37,322 nucleotides of DNA, taken from positions 1-37,322 of the forward strand of contig CACXPH010000024.1 in assembly GCA_902769535.1 (NCBI GenBank). Direction: 5' to 3'. A program made the translations under genes and the position numbers. Position 1 is the first letter of the stretch, and each line of letters opens with the position of its first letter. The notes beneath the pieces are model-generated. The model had not been told where the DNA came from and ran no database searches. It was given only the letters and a program-made list of their open reading frames with translations. Shown piece by piece: positions 27,526 to 34,628 of the stretch. The DNA is from an uncultured Bacteroidales bacterium. GTDB taxonomy: Bacteria > Bacteroidota > Bacteroidia > Bacteroidales > Paludibacteraceae.

Positions 27526-28392
27526 TTAGAGTTGGCGACCCGTAGCGTCGAACATCTTCTCGCCGCGGATGATCACCAACTGACCGTTAATAATGGTCTT
27601 GTACGCCTTATTGTTTACGCGTGTGTTCTCAACACCTTCCGTACCACCTACCAGCGTCTTACCCGGCAGCGGCTCCGTCGATAGTTCGAGCGATCCATCA
27701 CCGTTGTCATAGAGGTAGAAAGTCACGGTTCCTTGCGGTACGGCCATTTTCTGATTATGAGTGCCATCTTCCTTTACCAATGTGCAGTGGCTTGCCGTGG
27801 TATATTCGGCAGTCATATAGCAGTCACCTACCACCTGACCCTGCTCGCATACCAAGATAAAGAAATAACCCAGACCGCTGGCGTCACCCGTGAAGGTATA
27901 TTCCAAAATACCACCTTCAAACTGCTCGTCCGCTGTAGGGGTATCAATATCCTTGCCATTGAAATAGCCTTTCAGGAAATAGTCCTTTGCGCCACCCGGT
28001 TGCGGAGTCGGAGGAGTTACCGTACCGCCTCCTTCACCATAAACAGACCAAGAACCATTAGTCCAGTCCGTCATCGTGTACAGGTTCTCCGTTGCCGGCA
28101 CTTCCAAATCAGCAGTTTGATCCCATTTTGACCCCCAACTGATGTTACCTGCCGGGTTGAGACGAACAAAAATAACATGCGCATACGTATCAGGTATCTC
28201 ACCTTGATATACGGTTGCGTCTGCCGGAGTCATATAAGCACTCCAACCGTTGTCAGTTTCGCTGTTGAAATAATACATTGCAAACTTTGCATCAGCATCT
28301 CCCCAATTCGGACCGGGGTTTAGATACAAAGTCTTTGCATTCAGTGCCAATCCGCACAAAATAGCAGCAAATAAAGTAAAAATTTTCTTCAT
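27526..28392 (-). CDS. Secreted small protein with a CBM26-like module and C-terminal tail
   Basis: 288 aa from the ATG at 28392 (MKKIFTLFAAILCGLALNA signal); the frame opens four codons earlier. The N-terminal module (about 20-125) is homologous to that of the next gene: AMYYFN, VIFVRLNPAGNISWGSKWD, LYTMTDW and the closing GSWSVYGE. A Gly/Pro linker (GGGTVTPPTPQPGG) leads to a second beta-rich domain (about 140-250, DYFLKGYFNG, TFYLYDNGDGSLELS). It ends GEKMFDATGRQL, the shared tail. No enzymatic motif. It lies 21 nt after the GH13 gene upstream in the same operon, so a starch-binding accessory role is the best inference. Confidence 0.75.
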   Translation of the reverse strand: MKKIFTLFAAILCGLALNAKTLYLNPGPNWGDADAKFAMYYFNSETDNGWSAYMTPADATVYQGEIPDTYAHVIFVRLNPAGNISWGSKWDQTADLEVPATENLYTMTDWTNGSWSVYGEGGGTVTPPTPQPGGAKDYFLKGYFNGKDIDTPTADEQFEGGILEYTFTGDASGLGYFFILVCEQGQVVGDCYMTAEYTTASHCTLVKEDGTHNQKMAVPQGTVTFYLYDNGDGSLELSTEPLPGKTLVGGTEGVENTRVNNKAYKTIINGQLVIIRGEKMFDATGRQL

Positions 28393-28413
28393 AGTATATA
28401 TCAATTTAACAAT

Positions 28414-30204
28414 TTATTGCTTCACCATTCTTCCCATGATGTCATACACCTTGTCGCCGCGACGGATGAACAACCGGCCATCCTTTAGGAATTTCTCTCC
28501 GTGTTTTTCCGCCTCCACGTTCTCGACACCTTCTCCGTAACTTACATAATACATCGCATAATCGGAACCTTTCACCGCTTGCGTGTATCCTTGCGGAGCG
28601 GCATCACCGGCAGCGGTACCCAACATCAGTTTGATACTACCGTGCTTTCCTTGCACAGTAGCCCGGTAATAGCCCGTGCCAGCCTCTTCTGTCATCGTAC
28701 TCTCCGAATGAACACCGGCAGCTTTACGGGCTTTAATCATCGCCTGAATCTCGGATTTATACTTCACCCAATGCGGATAGAACACGCAGGGCACACCCGG
28801 CATAGAGAGCAGATAGGCATTGCAACGCATCATCAGACTCTTGTCATTGATACTCGATCCGTTTCCGGCACCATTCGGCTCATTAGCGTTGCCACGATTG
28901 AACGTATCATGGTTATCAATGAACGTCACGGCATACTTACTGTATCCCTTACCCAACAAACCCGCACCTTTACACTTGGTATAGTTCTTCTGGTATATTC
29001 CATCGCGGTACACCGTGTACTTGGCCGCGAAGTCAAACGCCAGCGTGTTCTTGTTGGCTTGGTCAATACGTGTCTTCAGTTCCGCAGCATCACCTACCCA
29101 GTACTCAATCACCGAGAAATAAGGTTTGGAAGCCGTGTTATAATCATTGATGTGACTTACATGATAACCGCCTACATAGTCATAGCGGAAACCGTCATAC
29201 AGCATCACGTTCTTCATCCACTGCAAGTACGCCTTGCACATATTTTGTACATTGACGTTCTTGTGATCCCAGTCGCGTGCCGGACCGTAGTTAGCCTCGT
29301 GCTGGCCGTCATCCGCATTCGCGCCGCCCGAACAACCATAACTGGTCACTCCCTCGTCGTTCGACGTCATCCAGTTGCTCTGAGGTGAGAACTGACCGTA
29401 TGTTCCGAAATCCAACGAACGGAAGTTGCAGGCACTGTTGTCATTGCCGCAGTGGTTAATCACGATGTCGGCTATGACGCGCACACCGTTGTTATGCAAA
29501 CCGGATATCAGACTCTGCAAGGCTGCTTTCTTACCCAACGCAGTAGAGGACTGCGTACTGTAGCACTTGGGTATATAGCCCAGACCGCCTTGCGACTCGT
29601 GGCTAGGCGGCAACCATACGAGATCGAAATAGGAACCTATCTCGCTCACCTGACCACTCAACGTCTGCCACTTGGTATCGCCGAACCCTTTGTCCTGATA
29701 ACTATCCCAATAGAACGCCTGTAACATCACGTCCTCGCATTGCGACGGAACGGCCGTAGCATAATCACTCGGAGTCACCGGCGTGTCCGGATCGGATGGC
29801 GTCGAACTGCAGTCCGAACCGGCTCCGATATAGAGCTGGTCGTTCTGGTACTTGAGCTTGATATAGAAATCATAACATCCGTCCGTAGAACAAGTGTACC
29901 GGTCGTTATTCAGCGCAAACGCATTGATAGAGGACTCGTTCAACTTCACCGCCCACGCTGCCTGATTATCTGCATCGTATAGTTGGCAGTAGTCTCCGGC
30001 ATGCACATAGACATGCGCCAGATACTGTTCAAAACCTTCACCGTACGGATCTTCACCTACATACGTAGCCGCATAGAAATCCGAACCGTTGACGCGAATT
30101 CCGTAAGCGGCGTACGCCTTACAACTTACGGCCGAAAATATCGTACATAACGCCGTTATGCACAATAACGAGGCGACCGTCGATGATAAATTTGTATGTC
30201 TCAT
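28414..30204 (-). CDS. Secreted GH13 alpha-amylase, second of a tandem pair
   Basis: 596 aa. The N terminus MRHTNLSSTVASLLCITALC, with a cleavage-like AYA, works as a signal peptide (AVSC could also be a weak lipobox). It is encoded inside the last 86 bp of the upstream amylase gene, in another frame. Then comes a module of about 100 aa starting YGIRVNGSDFYA and ending YDFYIKLKYQNDQLYIG, found twice in the upstream paralogue. The GH13 barrel follows: VIADIVINHCG (region I), Asp nucleophile in DGFRYDYVGG (about 340), Glu in VIEYWVG (about 366), Asp in FIDNHDTF (about 431). The barrel looks like the plant/bacterial small alpha-amylase type with endo-acting specificity on alpha-1,4-glucan. It ends GDKVYDIMGRMVKQ, the shared tail plus one residue. 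No other ATG lies between the overlap and the mature domain. Confidence 0.9.
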   Translation of the reverse strand: MRHTNLSSTVASLLCITALCTIFSAVSCKAYAAYGIRVNGSDFYAATYVGEDPYGEGFEQYLAHVYVHAGDYCQLYDADNQAAWAVKLNESSINAFALNNDRYTCSTDGCYDFYIKLKYQNDQLYIGAGSDCSSTPSDPDTPVTPSDYATAVPSQCEDVMLQAFYWDSYQDKGFGDTKWQTLSGQVSEIGSYFDLVWLPPSHESQGGLGYIPKCYSTQSSTALGKKAALQSLISGLHNNGVRVIADIVINHCGNDNSACNFRSLDFGTYGQFSPQSNWMTSNDEGVTSYGCSGGANADDGQHEANYGPARDWDHKNVNVQNMCKAYLQWMKNVMLYDGFRYDYVGGYHVSHINDYNTASKPYFSVIEYWVGDAAELKTRIDQANKNTLAFDFAAKYTVYRDGIYQKNYTKCKGAGLLGKGYSKYAVTFIDNHDTFNRGNANEPNGAGNGSSINDKSLMMRCNAYLLSMPGVPCVFYPHWVKYKSEIQAMIKARKAAGVHSESTMTEEAGTGYYRATVQGKHGSIKLMLGTAAGDAAPQGYTQAVKGSDYAMYYVSYGEGVENVEAEKHGEKFLKDGRLFIRRGDKVYDIMGRMVKQ

Positions 30205-33200
30205 TATGCTTATTGTCGATTACTTGTTCTACGCTCTCTTCCCAGATACCGTTGCAATCATGATCCACTACGGCACGACCGCAATCGGCATTCCAGAGGT
30301 AGCACGTGTTCTCATCTACGAAGATATCCTGGCTCTGCGGCTTCTTGTCACCTTCGGTGAAGATGATATAGATCTCCTTGATATCATCCGGCATGGTATG
30401 TACGTACCACTTACCTTCTGCATCCATCGTGGTCCACTTCATACCCGGCCACTTAGCGCTCTTGCCGTCCAGCGAGTATGGCGTATCTTTGTACTTGGTG
30501 CCCACTTTCACACGCGTGAACGCGTATAGATATAGGGTCTCCCACTCTTCCGGCTTGATGAACTTAACCGTGATGGCTCCTTGTTGCGGAGCCTTATAGG
30601 TGTACGTCTCGCTATAGGTCTGCGTGCGCTCTTTATCCAGCGCCGCATAGGCCTTAACGGTCGTGGTCTTATTCACCGTGAAGGTTACTTCGCCTTGCGC
30701 TGTCTGCGATGCCGTCGTCGGTTCCGTTCCGTCCGTCGTGTAGTAGATCATCGCATTCTCCGCGCCTATTGTACGGATCGTCACTTGTTGACCTTCCGTC
30801 TGGTCATAGAAGAAACCGCTCTCCGGAGTCACTGCCAGATCGAAGGCAGGATTCAACTCGGTCTCGCAATCCAGCAACAATTCCTCCGAACTGTCCGTCT
30901 CTTTGCCTTCGCGCCAACCGTAACATACATCGTAGTCAGCCACCAGGTCGTTCGAACGAACATTCACACCACCACAGTCATCACCGGAGTTGAGGCAGAA
31001 ATGTACGCTATCCATCGAAGCGTCAAACTCATAGCTAAACCAACCTTCGACATCCTGATAGATACGCTGTCCCGGGTAAGCTCCCATGATATTCTCCGAA
31101 GTCGGTTTGCCTTGCTCGTCCACACCGGGTTGCCAAGCATAGACATAGACCTTGCTCCATTCAGCCGGTTTGTTGAAGCGCACACGAATACCACGTGCCA
31201 GCGGCTCACGATAGGTGTACGTATATTCCTGCACTTTCGAAGATGCTGTACCGCATACCGCCATCACCTTCAACGTAGTCGTTTGCGTGAAAGTGAGCGT
31301 ATCGGTATAGACAGCCGACTCGGTCGTCGGATCTGTTCCGTCCGTCGTGTAGTAGATCACAGCCGTTCCGCTTCCGCCTACTGCCTGCATTCCCACCTTA
31401 ATACCTGCAATCGAGTCCTCAAACGTAGTACTCGGTGTCACAATCAGACCCGGCGCTACATAAGCCGACGCATTCGTCCAGATAGCATAGCCGTTGCCGC
31501 TTGCCACTTTGCGATAACCCGCGAACGTGCCGTTCGCCTTATTACCCAGACACAGAATCAAGTTACCGTTCTTACCGTGGATAGTAGCCTTGTAACCACC
31601 CTGCTCTGCCTCTTCATCCGATACCGCACTCTCCGAGTGAACACCTGCCAAGTGACGGGCATTGATCATCGGCTTGATATCTTCTTTGTATTTCTGCCAG
31701 TGGGGATAGAACACGCATGGTACACCCGGCATACTCAGCAGGAACGCATTCGCCTGCATCAAACGGTCTTTCAATGCCGGTTTCATCGAGTTACCGTTAC
31801 CGCCGAACTCCTGACCGTTATCGCGCAAGAACCAGTCGTGGCTGTCCACAAACGTGATCGCATATTTCGCATAGCCGCGTCCTAACAGACCGCTACCCTT
31901 GCACTTGCTATAATCATAACCGGCAATACCGTCAAACGCACTGTATTTCGTCTGGAAATCCAACGCCATCACGTTACGGTTCGCCTGCTCGATACCGTGG
32001 ATGATCTCATCATTACCGCTCCAGTACTCCATAAACGCGATATACGGCTGCGAGTTCTTATTGTAGTTATCCATGTGCCAGTTATTGAAACCGTCACCCT
32101 TGTCGTAACGCCAACCGTCGTACTTCATCACGTCTTTCATCCATTTCAGGTAAGCGATCATCATCTCTTGCACATAGACCTTGTCATGACTCCAGTCACG
32201 CGCTGCGTCCCAGTTAGCACCGTCATCCGGTGAACCTGTCGCGGTGCCGAAACACTCACCTGCCTCTTTCTTATTGGCGGGATCGTTCATCTCGTCCGTC
32301 GAGCATATATACGAACCATCCGGTTCAAACCGACCGTACTCACCGAAGTCCTGTACAGCGAAGTCGCACCAGCTGGCCATCGCCTCTACGTGATTGATCA
32401 CGATGTCAGCTACCACTTTCGTACCGCTGTTATGGAACGCCGATATCAGCGCCTCCAACTCAGCACGGCTACCCCAATCACTGTTCTGGTTGCTGTATTG
32501 TTTGGGGTGATAACCCGTTCCGCTCGCGTAGGCACTAGGCGGCAACCAGATCAGGTCGAAGTATGCACCGATCTCGCCGGCTTGACCCAACAAGGTCTTC
32601 CAACGCGTATCGCCGTAGATCTCCGTTCCTGCATGATCTGTATCCACCGAGTAGGAATCGAAATAGAAACCCTGCATCAGCACGTCACCGCACTCACTCG
32701 GCACTGCGCTGTGAGGAGGTTCTATCGTACAACCCTTACACGAGATATACACCTCATCATTATCCATGATGAACTTGATATAGAAATCATACGTACCATC
32801 CTCGGCTACTTTGTACTTGCCGTCCGCTATCGGGAACTCATAACTCGTGTTCGCATACTTGGTAATCACCCAAGCGGCATTGTTACAACTGTCGTAGACC
32901 TGGAGCAACTGACCTTTCTGCAACTGCAGACCGGTGATCATATACTCCAACCACTCCGTCTGCGCAGTGTTCTTCACTCCCGGTACGTACACGCCATCTA
33001 CCAACAAACCGAATGACTCACACGGCTCAGTCGGCGTATAAGGCTCACCCGAACCGCAGTCATTGTTACCGTTGCCAATGTACAACTGATCCTGAGCGTA
33101 CTTCAGCTTGATGTAGAAGTGGAAACAACCGGTATTAGTCGTCGTGTAATAACCGGCTGCCTCATTGCGCGAGAAGCCTGCAACCGAGTACTGATCCAGA

Positions 33201-33415
33201 GCTACCGTCCAAGTATCACCGGTCGACTTGTTGCACAACGCAAAATGATCGCCGCTGTTCAACTGCACCTTCGCCAAGTACTGGGTGAAACCATCGTTCT
33301 CATCCACTTTCGTTCCAGCGAAATACACACTGTCATTCACCAAAATTCCATAACTCTGGGCGAACATTCCCACTGCCCAGAATACCGTCAAAAGAAGCGT
33401 TAAAGACTTTTTCAT
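30119..33415 (-). CDS. Large secreted GH13 alpha-amylase with N-terminal modules and two CBM26-like modules
   Basis: 1,098 aa from the ATG at 33415 (signal MKKSLTLLLTVFWAVGMFAQ). Two copies of an N-terminal module: about 21-117 (SYGILVNDSVYFAG ... FHFYIKLKYAQDQLYIG) and about 130-235 (FGLLVDGVYVPG ... YDFYIKFIMDNDEVYIS). GH13 barrel about 250-640: ADIVINHVE, Asp nucleophile in DGWRYDKGD (about 437), Glu in FMEYWSG (about 463), Asp in FVDSHDWF (about 524). Then two chitobiase-C-like domains with YYTTDGTDPTT and YYTTDGTEPTT (about 657-733, 858-935), each followed by a CBM26-like module (about 740-830, about 945-1043) with FNKPAEW/FIKPEEW, YAYPGQ-like and WPGMKW blocks. It ends GVMYDIFGRKL, the shared tail. 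First gene of the starch operon, with its promoter at 33452-33483. Its last 86 bp also encode the next gene's signal peptide. Confidence 0.92.
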   Translation of the reverse strand: MKKSLTLLLTVFWAVGMFAQSYGILVNDSVYFAGTKVDENDGFTQYLAKVQLNSGDHFALCNKSTGDTWTVALDQYSVAGFSRNEAAGYYTTTNTGCFHFYIKLKYAQDQLYIGNGNNDCGSGEPYTPTEPCESFGLLVDGVYVPGVKNTAQTEWLEYMITGLQLQKGQLLQVYDSCNNAAWVITKYANTSYEFPIADGKYKVAEDGTYDFYIKFIMDNDEVYISCKGCTIEPPHSAVPSECGDVLMQGFYFDSYSVDTDHAGTEIYGDTRWKTLLGQAGEIGAYFDLIWLPPSAYASGTGYHPKQYSNQNSDWGSRAELEALISAFHNSGTKVVADIVINHVEAMASWCDFAVQDFGEYGRFEPDGSYICSTDEMNDPANKKEAGECFGTATGSPDDGANWDAARDWSHDKVYVQEMMIAYLKWMKDVMKYDGWRYDKGDGFNNWHMDNYNKNSQPYIAFMEYWSGNDEIIHGIEQANRNVMALDFQTKYSAFDGIAGYDYSKCKGSGLLGRGYAKYAITFVDSHDWFLRDNGQEFGGNGNSMKPALKDRLMQANAFLLSMPGVPCVFYPHWQKYKEDIKPMINARHLAGVHSESAVSDEEAEQGGYKATIHGKNGNLILCLGNKANGTFAGYRKVASGNGYAIWTNASAYVAPGLIVTPSTTFEDSIAGIKVGMQAVGGSGTAVIYYTTDGTDPTTESAVYTDTLTFTQTTTLKVMAVCGTASSKVQEYTYTYREPLARGIRVRFNKPAEWSKVYVYAWQPGVDEQGKPTSENIMGAYPGQRIYQDVEGWFSYEFDASMDSVHFCLNSGDDCGGVNVRSNDLVADYDVCYGWREGKETDSSEELLLDCETELNPAFDLAVTPESGFFYDQTEGQQVTIRTIGAENAMIYYTTDGTEPTTASQTAQGEVTFTVNKTTTVKAYAALDKERTQTYSETYTYKAPQQGAITVKFIKPEEWETLYLYAFTRVKVGTKYKDTPYSLDGKSAKWPGMKWTTMDAEGKWYVHTMPDDIKEIYIIFTEGDKKPQSQDIFVDENTCYLWNADCGRAVVDHDCNGIWEESVEQVIDNKHNETYKFIIDGRLVIVHNGVMYDIFGRKL

Positions 33416-33451
33416 TGTATTAGTGTTTGTGATTTTTTTCAAAATTGGCCA

Positions 33452-33483
33452 CAAAATTACTGCTTTTTTATTACTTATGCAAG
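33452..33483 (-). promoter_or_regulatory. Promoter of the starch operon
   Basis: Minus strand: CTTG (33480-33483), a 20-nt spacer ending AAAAAAGCAG, TAATTTTG (33452-33459). It drives the four genes from 33415 to the terminator at 25664-25700. I see no operator or riboswitch in the 36-nt leader. Confidence 0.82.
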
Positions 33484-33500
33484 CGCGCGTGGATTTTTTT

Positions 33501-34169
33501 TTACATTTTTTGTATCTTTTTAATGATTACCACGCCTTTTTCGACACCAAATGCAACATTCCAACCTGCATAATCCAACTTATACTCCCGATCCGGATCG
33601 TCCTGATAACCCGGCCGCGGATCCTGCGATAAAATATATTCTATATCTCGCCTAATTTCATCATTAAGCGAAGCGTCACCATTGAGCAACGCTGTTGCGC
33701 TCATTTCAACATTCAGTTTATACCCCTTCGTCTCTTCCGCAAACCCGTTCCGCGCATCCTCGTGACTGTCACTGAAACTCAGGTACGGCTTAATGTCGTA
33801 TATCGGTGTTCCATCGAGCACATCCGCACCACTCACAATCAGGTCGCCGTCCTCCACACGCACCAACCGTACACTGCTCAATCCCAATGGATTAGGCCGA
33901 AACGGACTACGTGTTGCAAACACTCCCATCCGCTTGTTACCTCCCAACCGCGGAGGCCTAACCGTCGGACTCCAAGAGTCCACTTCGCTAAAGCCCCAGA
34001 TGAGCCACAGATGGCTATACCCTTCTATCCCGCGAAGCGCTTCTGCTACCTTGTATTCCGGTTCAAAAACAATCCGCGTTTCTATCGGACTCTCTTCCCG
34101 ACTCTGGCGAGGTATCCCGAACTTATCCGTGTGCCCGTTACGAGCATATGCAATCACTTTTAACTCCAT
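33501..34169 (-). CDS. trmO: tRNA (t6A37) N6-methyltransferase TrmO family
   Basis: 222 aa. TrmO (formerly YaeB/TsaA, UPF0066) methylates N6-threonylcarbamoyladenosine at position 37 of threonine tRNA using S-adenosylmethionine. The beta-barrel fold is recognisable by FGIPRQSREE, IEGYSHLWLIWGFSE, RPPRLGGNKRMGVFATRSPFR and PNPLGLSSVRL, with GTPIYDIKPY further on. The C-terminal extension (EYILSQDPRPGYQDD) is the usual end domain. Own promoter at 34190-34221, divergent from tRNA-Phe. No clear terminator between its stop and the starch promoter. No gene in the window seems to be its functional partner, although two tRNA-Thr genes are present. Confidence 0.93.
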   Translation of the reverse strand: MELKVIAYARNGHTDKFGIPRQSREESPIETRIVFEPEYKVAEALRGIEGYSHLWLIWGFSEVDSWSPTVRPPRLGGNKRMGVFATRSPFRPNPLGLSSVRLVRVEDGDLIVSGADVLDGTPIYDIKPYLSFSDSHEDARNGFAEETKGYKLNVEMSATALLNGDASLNDEIRRDIEYILSQDPRPGYQDDPDREYKLDYAGWNVAFGVEKGVVIIKKIQKM

Positions 34170-34189
34170 AAATAGTCAAAATTTGAGTG

Positions 34190-34221
34190 CAAAGATAACA
34201 AAAAATCACGGAAAATGCAAG
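34190..34221 (-). promoter_or_regulatory. trmO promoter
   Basis: Minus strand: CTTG (34218-34221), a 20-nt spacer, TATCTTTG (34190-34197). The leader is short, about 14 nt. Confidence 0.78.
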
Positions 34222-34246
34222 TTTTTGCAAAAAAAACACGAAAAAA

Positions 34247-34278
34247 TTTGGTCAATTCAAAAAAAAGCAGTACTTTTG
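34247..34278 (+). promoter_or_regulatory. tRNA-Phe promoter
   Basis: Plus strand: TTTG (34247-34250), a 20-nt spacer, TACTTTTG (34271-34278). From the -33 box to -7 it differs from the tRNA-cluster promoter (20893-20924) by a single base in the -7 box. It is back to back with the trmO promoter. Confidence 0.85.
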
Positions 34279-34285
34279 CACCCGC

Positions 34286-34405
34286 TTTCGTCAGGAGCGT
34301 CATTTTTTTGCCCTCTTAGGCGGAAGCACAGGTGTTACAAGGTAAGCAATTTTATTTGCCCCTTCCGGCGGAAGCCGGTTTCCCCGATTAACGGGGACAC
34401 CTCCG
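34286..34405 (+). other. Structured leader upstream of tRNA-Phe (possible small RNA)
   Basis: About 120 nt separate the expected start from the tRNA. They contain two perfect hairpins: CCGGC-GGAA-GCCGG (34365-34378) and TCCCCG-ATTAA-CGGGGA (34381-34397). A 20-nt imperfect direct repeat also lies here (34308-34327 and 34356-34375, 16 of 20 identical, sharing GGCGGAAGC). There is no convincing open frame. The segment may only be processed away from the tRNA precursor, or it may be a stable RNA. Confidence 0.45.
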
Positions 34406-34478
34406 GGTGCCATAGCTCAGTTGGTAGAGCAAAGGACTGAAAATCCTTGTGTCCCTAGTTCGATTCTCGGTGGCACCA
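34406..34478 (+). tRNA. tRNA-Phe (anticodon GAA)
   Basis: Acceptor GGTGCCA/TGGCACC with discriminator A; anticodon GAA at 34439-34441 in a loop closed by AAGGA/TCCTT; D-arm GCTCAGTTGGTAGAGC. The T stem CCTAG/CTCGG has one unpaired T-C position (51-63), unusual for a tRNA; CTAGG would restore pairing. CCA is not encoded. It is the only complete plus-strand gene in the window. Confidence 0.96.
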
Positions 34479-34485
34479 CGAAAAA
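34459..34485 (+). repeat. 27-bp direct repeat, copy 1 (3' end of tRNA-Phe)
   Basis: It covers the T-loop, T-stem 3' strand and acceptor 3' strand of tRNA-Phe plus CGAAAAA beyond it. It is identical to 34576-34602. It is the kind of segment used as an attachment site by integrative elements. Confidence 0.88.
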
Positions 34486-34509
34486 GTCTCTCATTCGAGG
34501 GACTTTTTT
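34484..34509 (+). terminator. Terminator directly after tRNA-Phe
   Basis: A 9-bp stem (34484-34492 with 34497-34505; one G-U pair) with loop ATTC, ending in TTTTTT (34504-34509). Confidence 0.88.
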
Positions 34510-34575
34510 GTGCCAATAACGGAATCTCACTAGAGTTCTCCGCCGCTACGCTCTGTCGATTATTGCTATGCAATC

Positions 34576-34602
34576 TTCGATTCTCGGTGGCACCACGAAA
34601 AA
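34576..34602 (+). repeat. 27-bp direct repeat, copy 2 (tRNA-Phe fragment)
   Basis: Exact copy of the tRNA-Phe 3' end, 117 bp downstream. GTGCCA at 34510-34515 could be the decayed 5' acceptor strand of the same fragment, but no anticodon arm or D arm is recognisable, so it is not a functional tRNA. Confidence 0.88.
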
Positions 34603-34625
34603 CGACCTGATGAGGGTCGTTTTTT
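34598..34625. terminator. Bidirectional terminator between tRNA-Phe and the DUF2130 gene
   Basis: AAAAACGACC / GGTCGTTTTT stem around a 7-nt loop, with T6 on the plus side (34620-34625) and A5 on the other (34598-34602). It begins 4 nt beyond the stop of the convergent DUF2130 gene and can stop both transcripts. Confidence 0.85.
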
Positions 34626-34628
34626 GTT

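Noticed and set aside
30119-30204. Programmed frameshift joining the two amylases into one polyprotein
   Set aside because: The first protein ends in a complete sorting tail and the second starts with a full signal peptide; no slippery heptamer with a downstream structure was seen. Separate translation is simpler.
34459-34602. An intact integrative element at tRNA-Phe
   Set aside because: Only 90 bp lie between the two copies, with no integrase or other gene; at best a scar remains.
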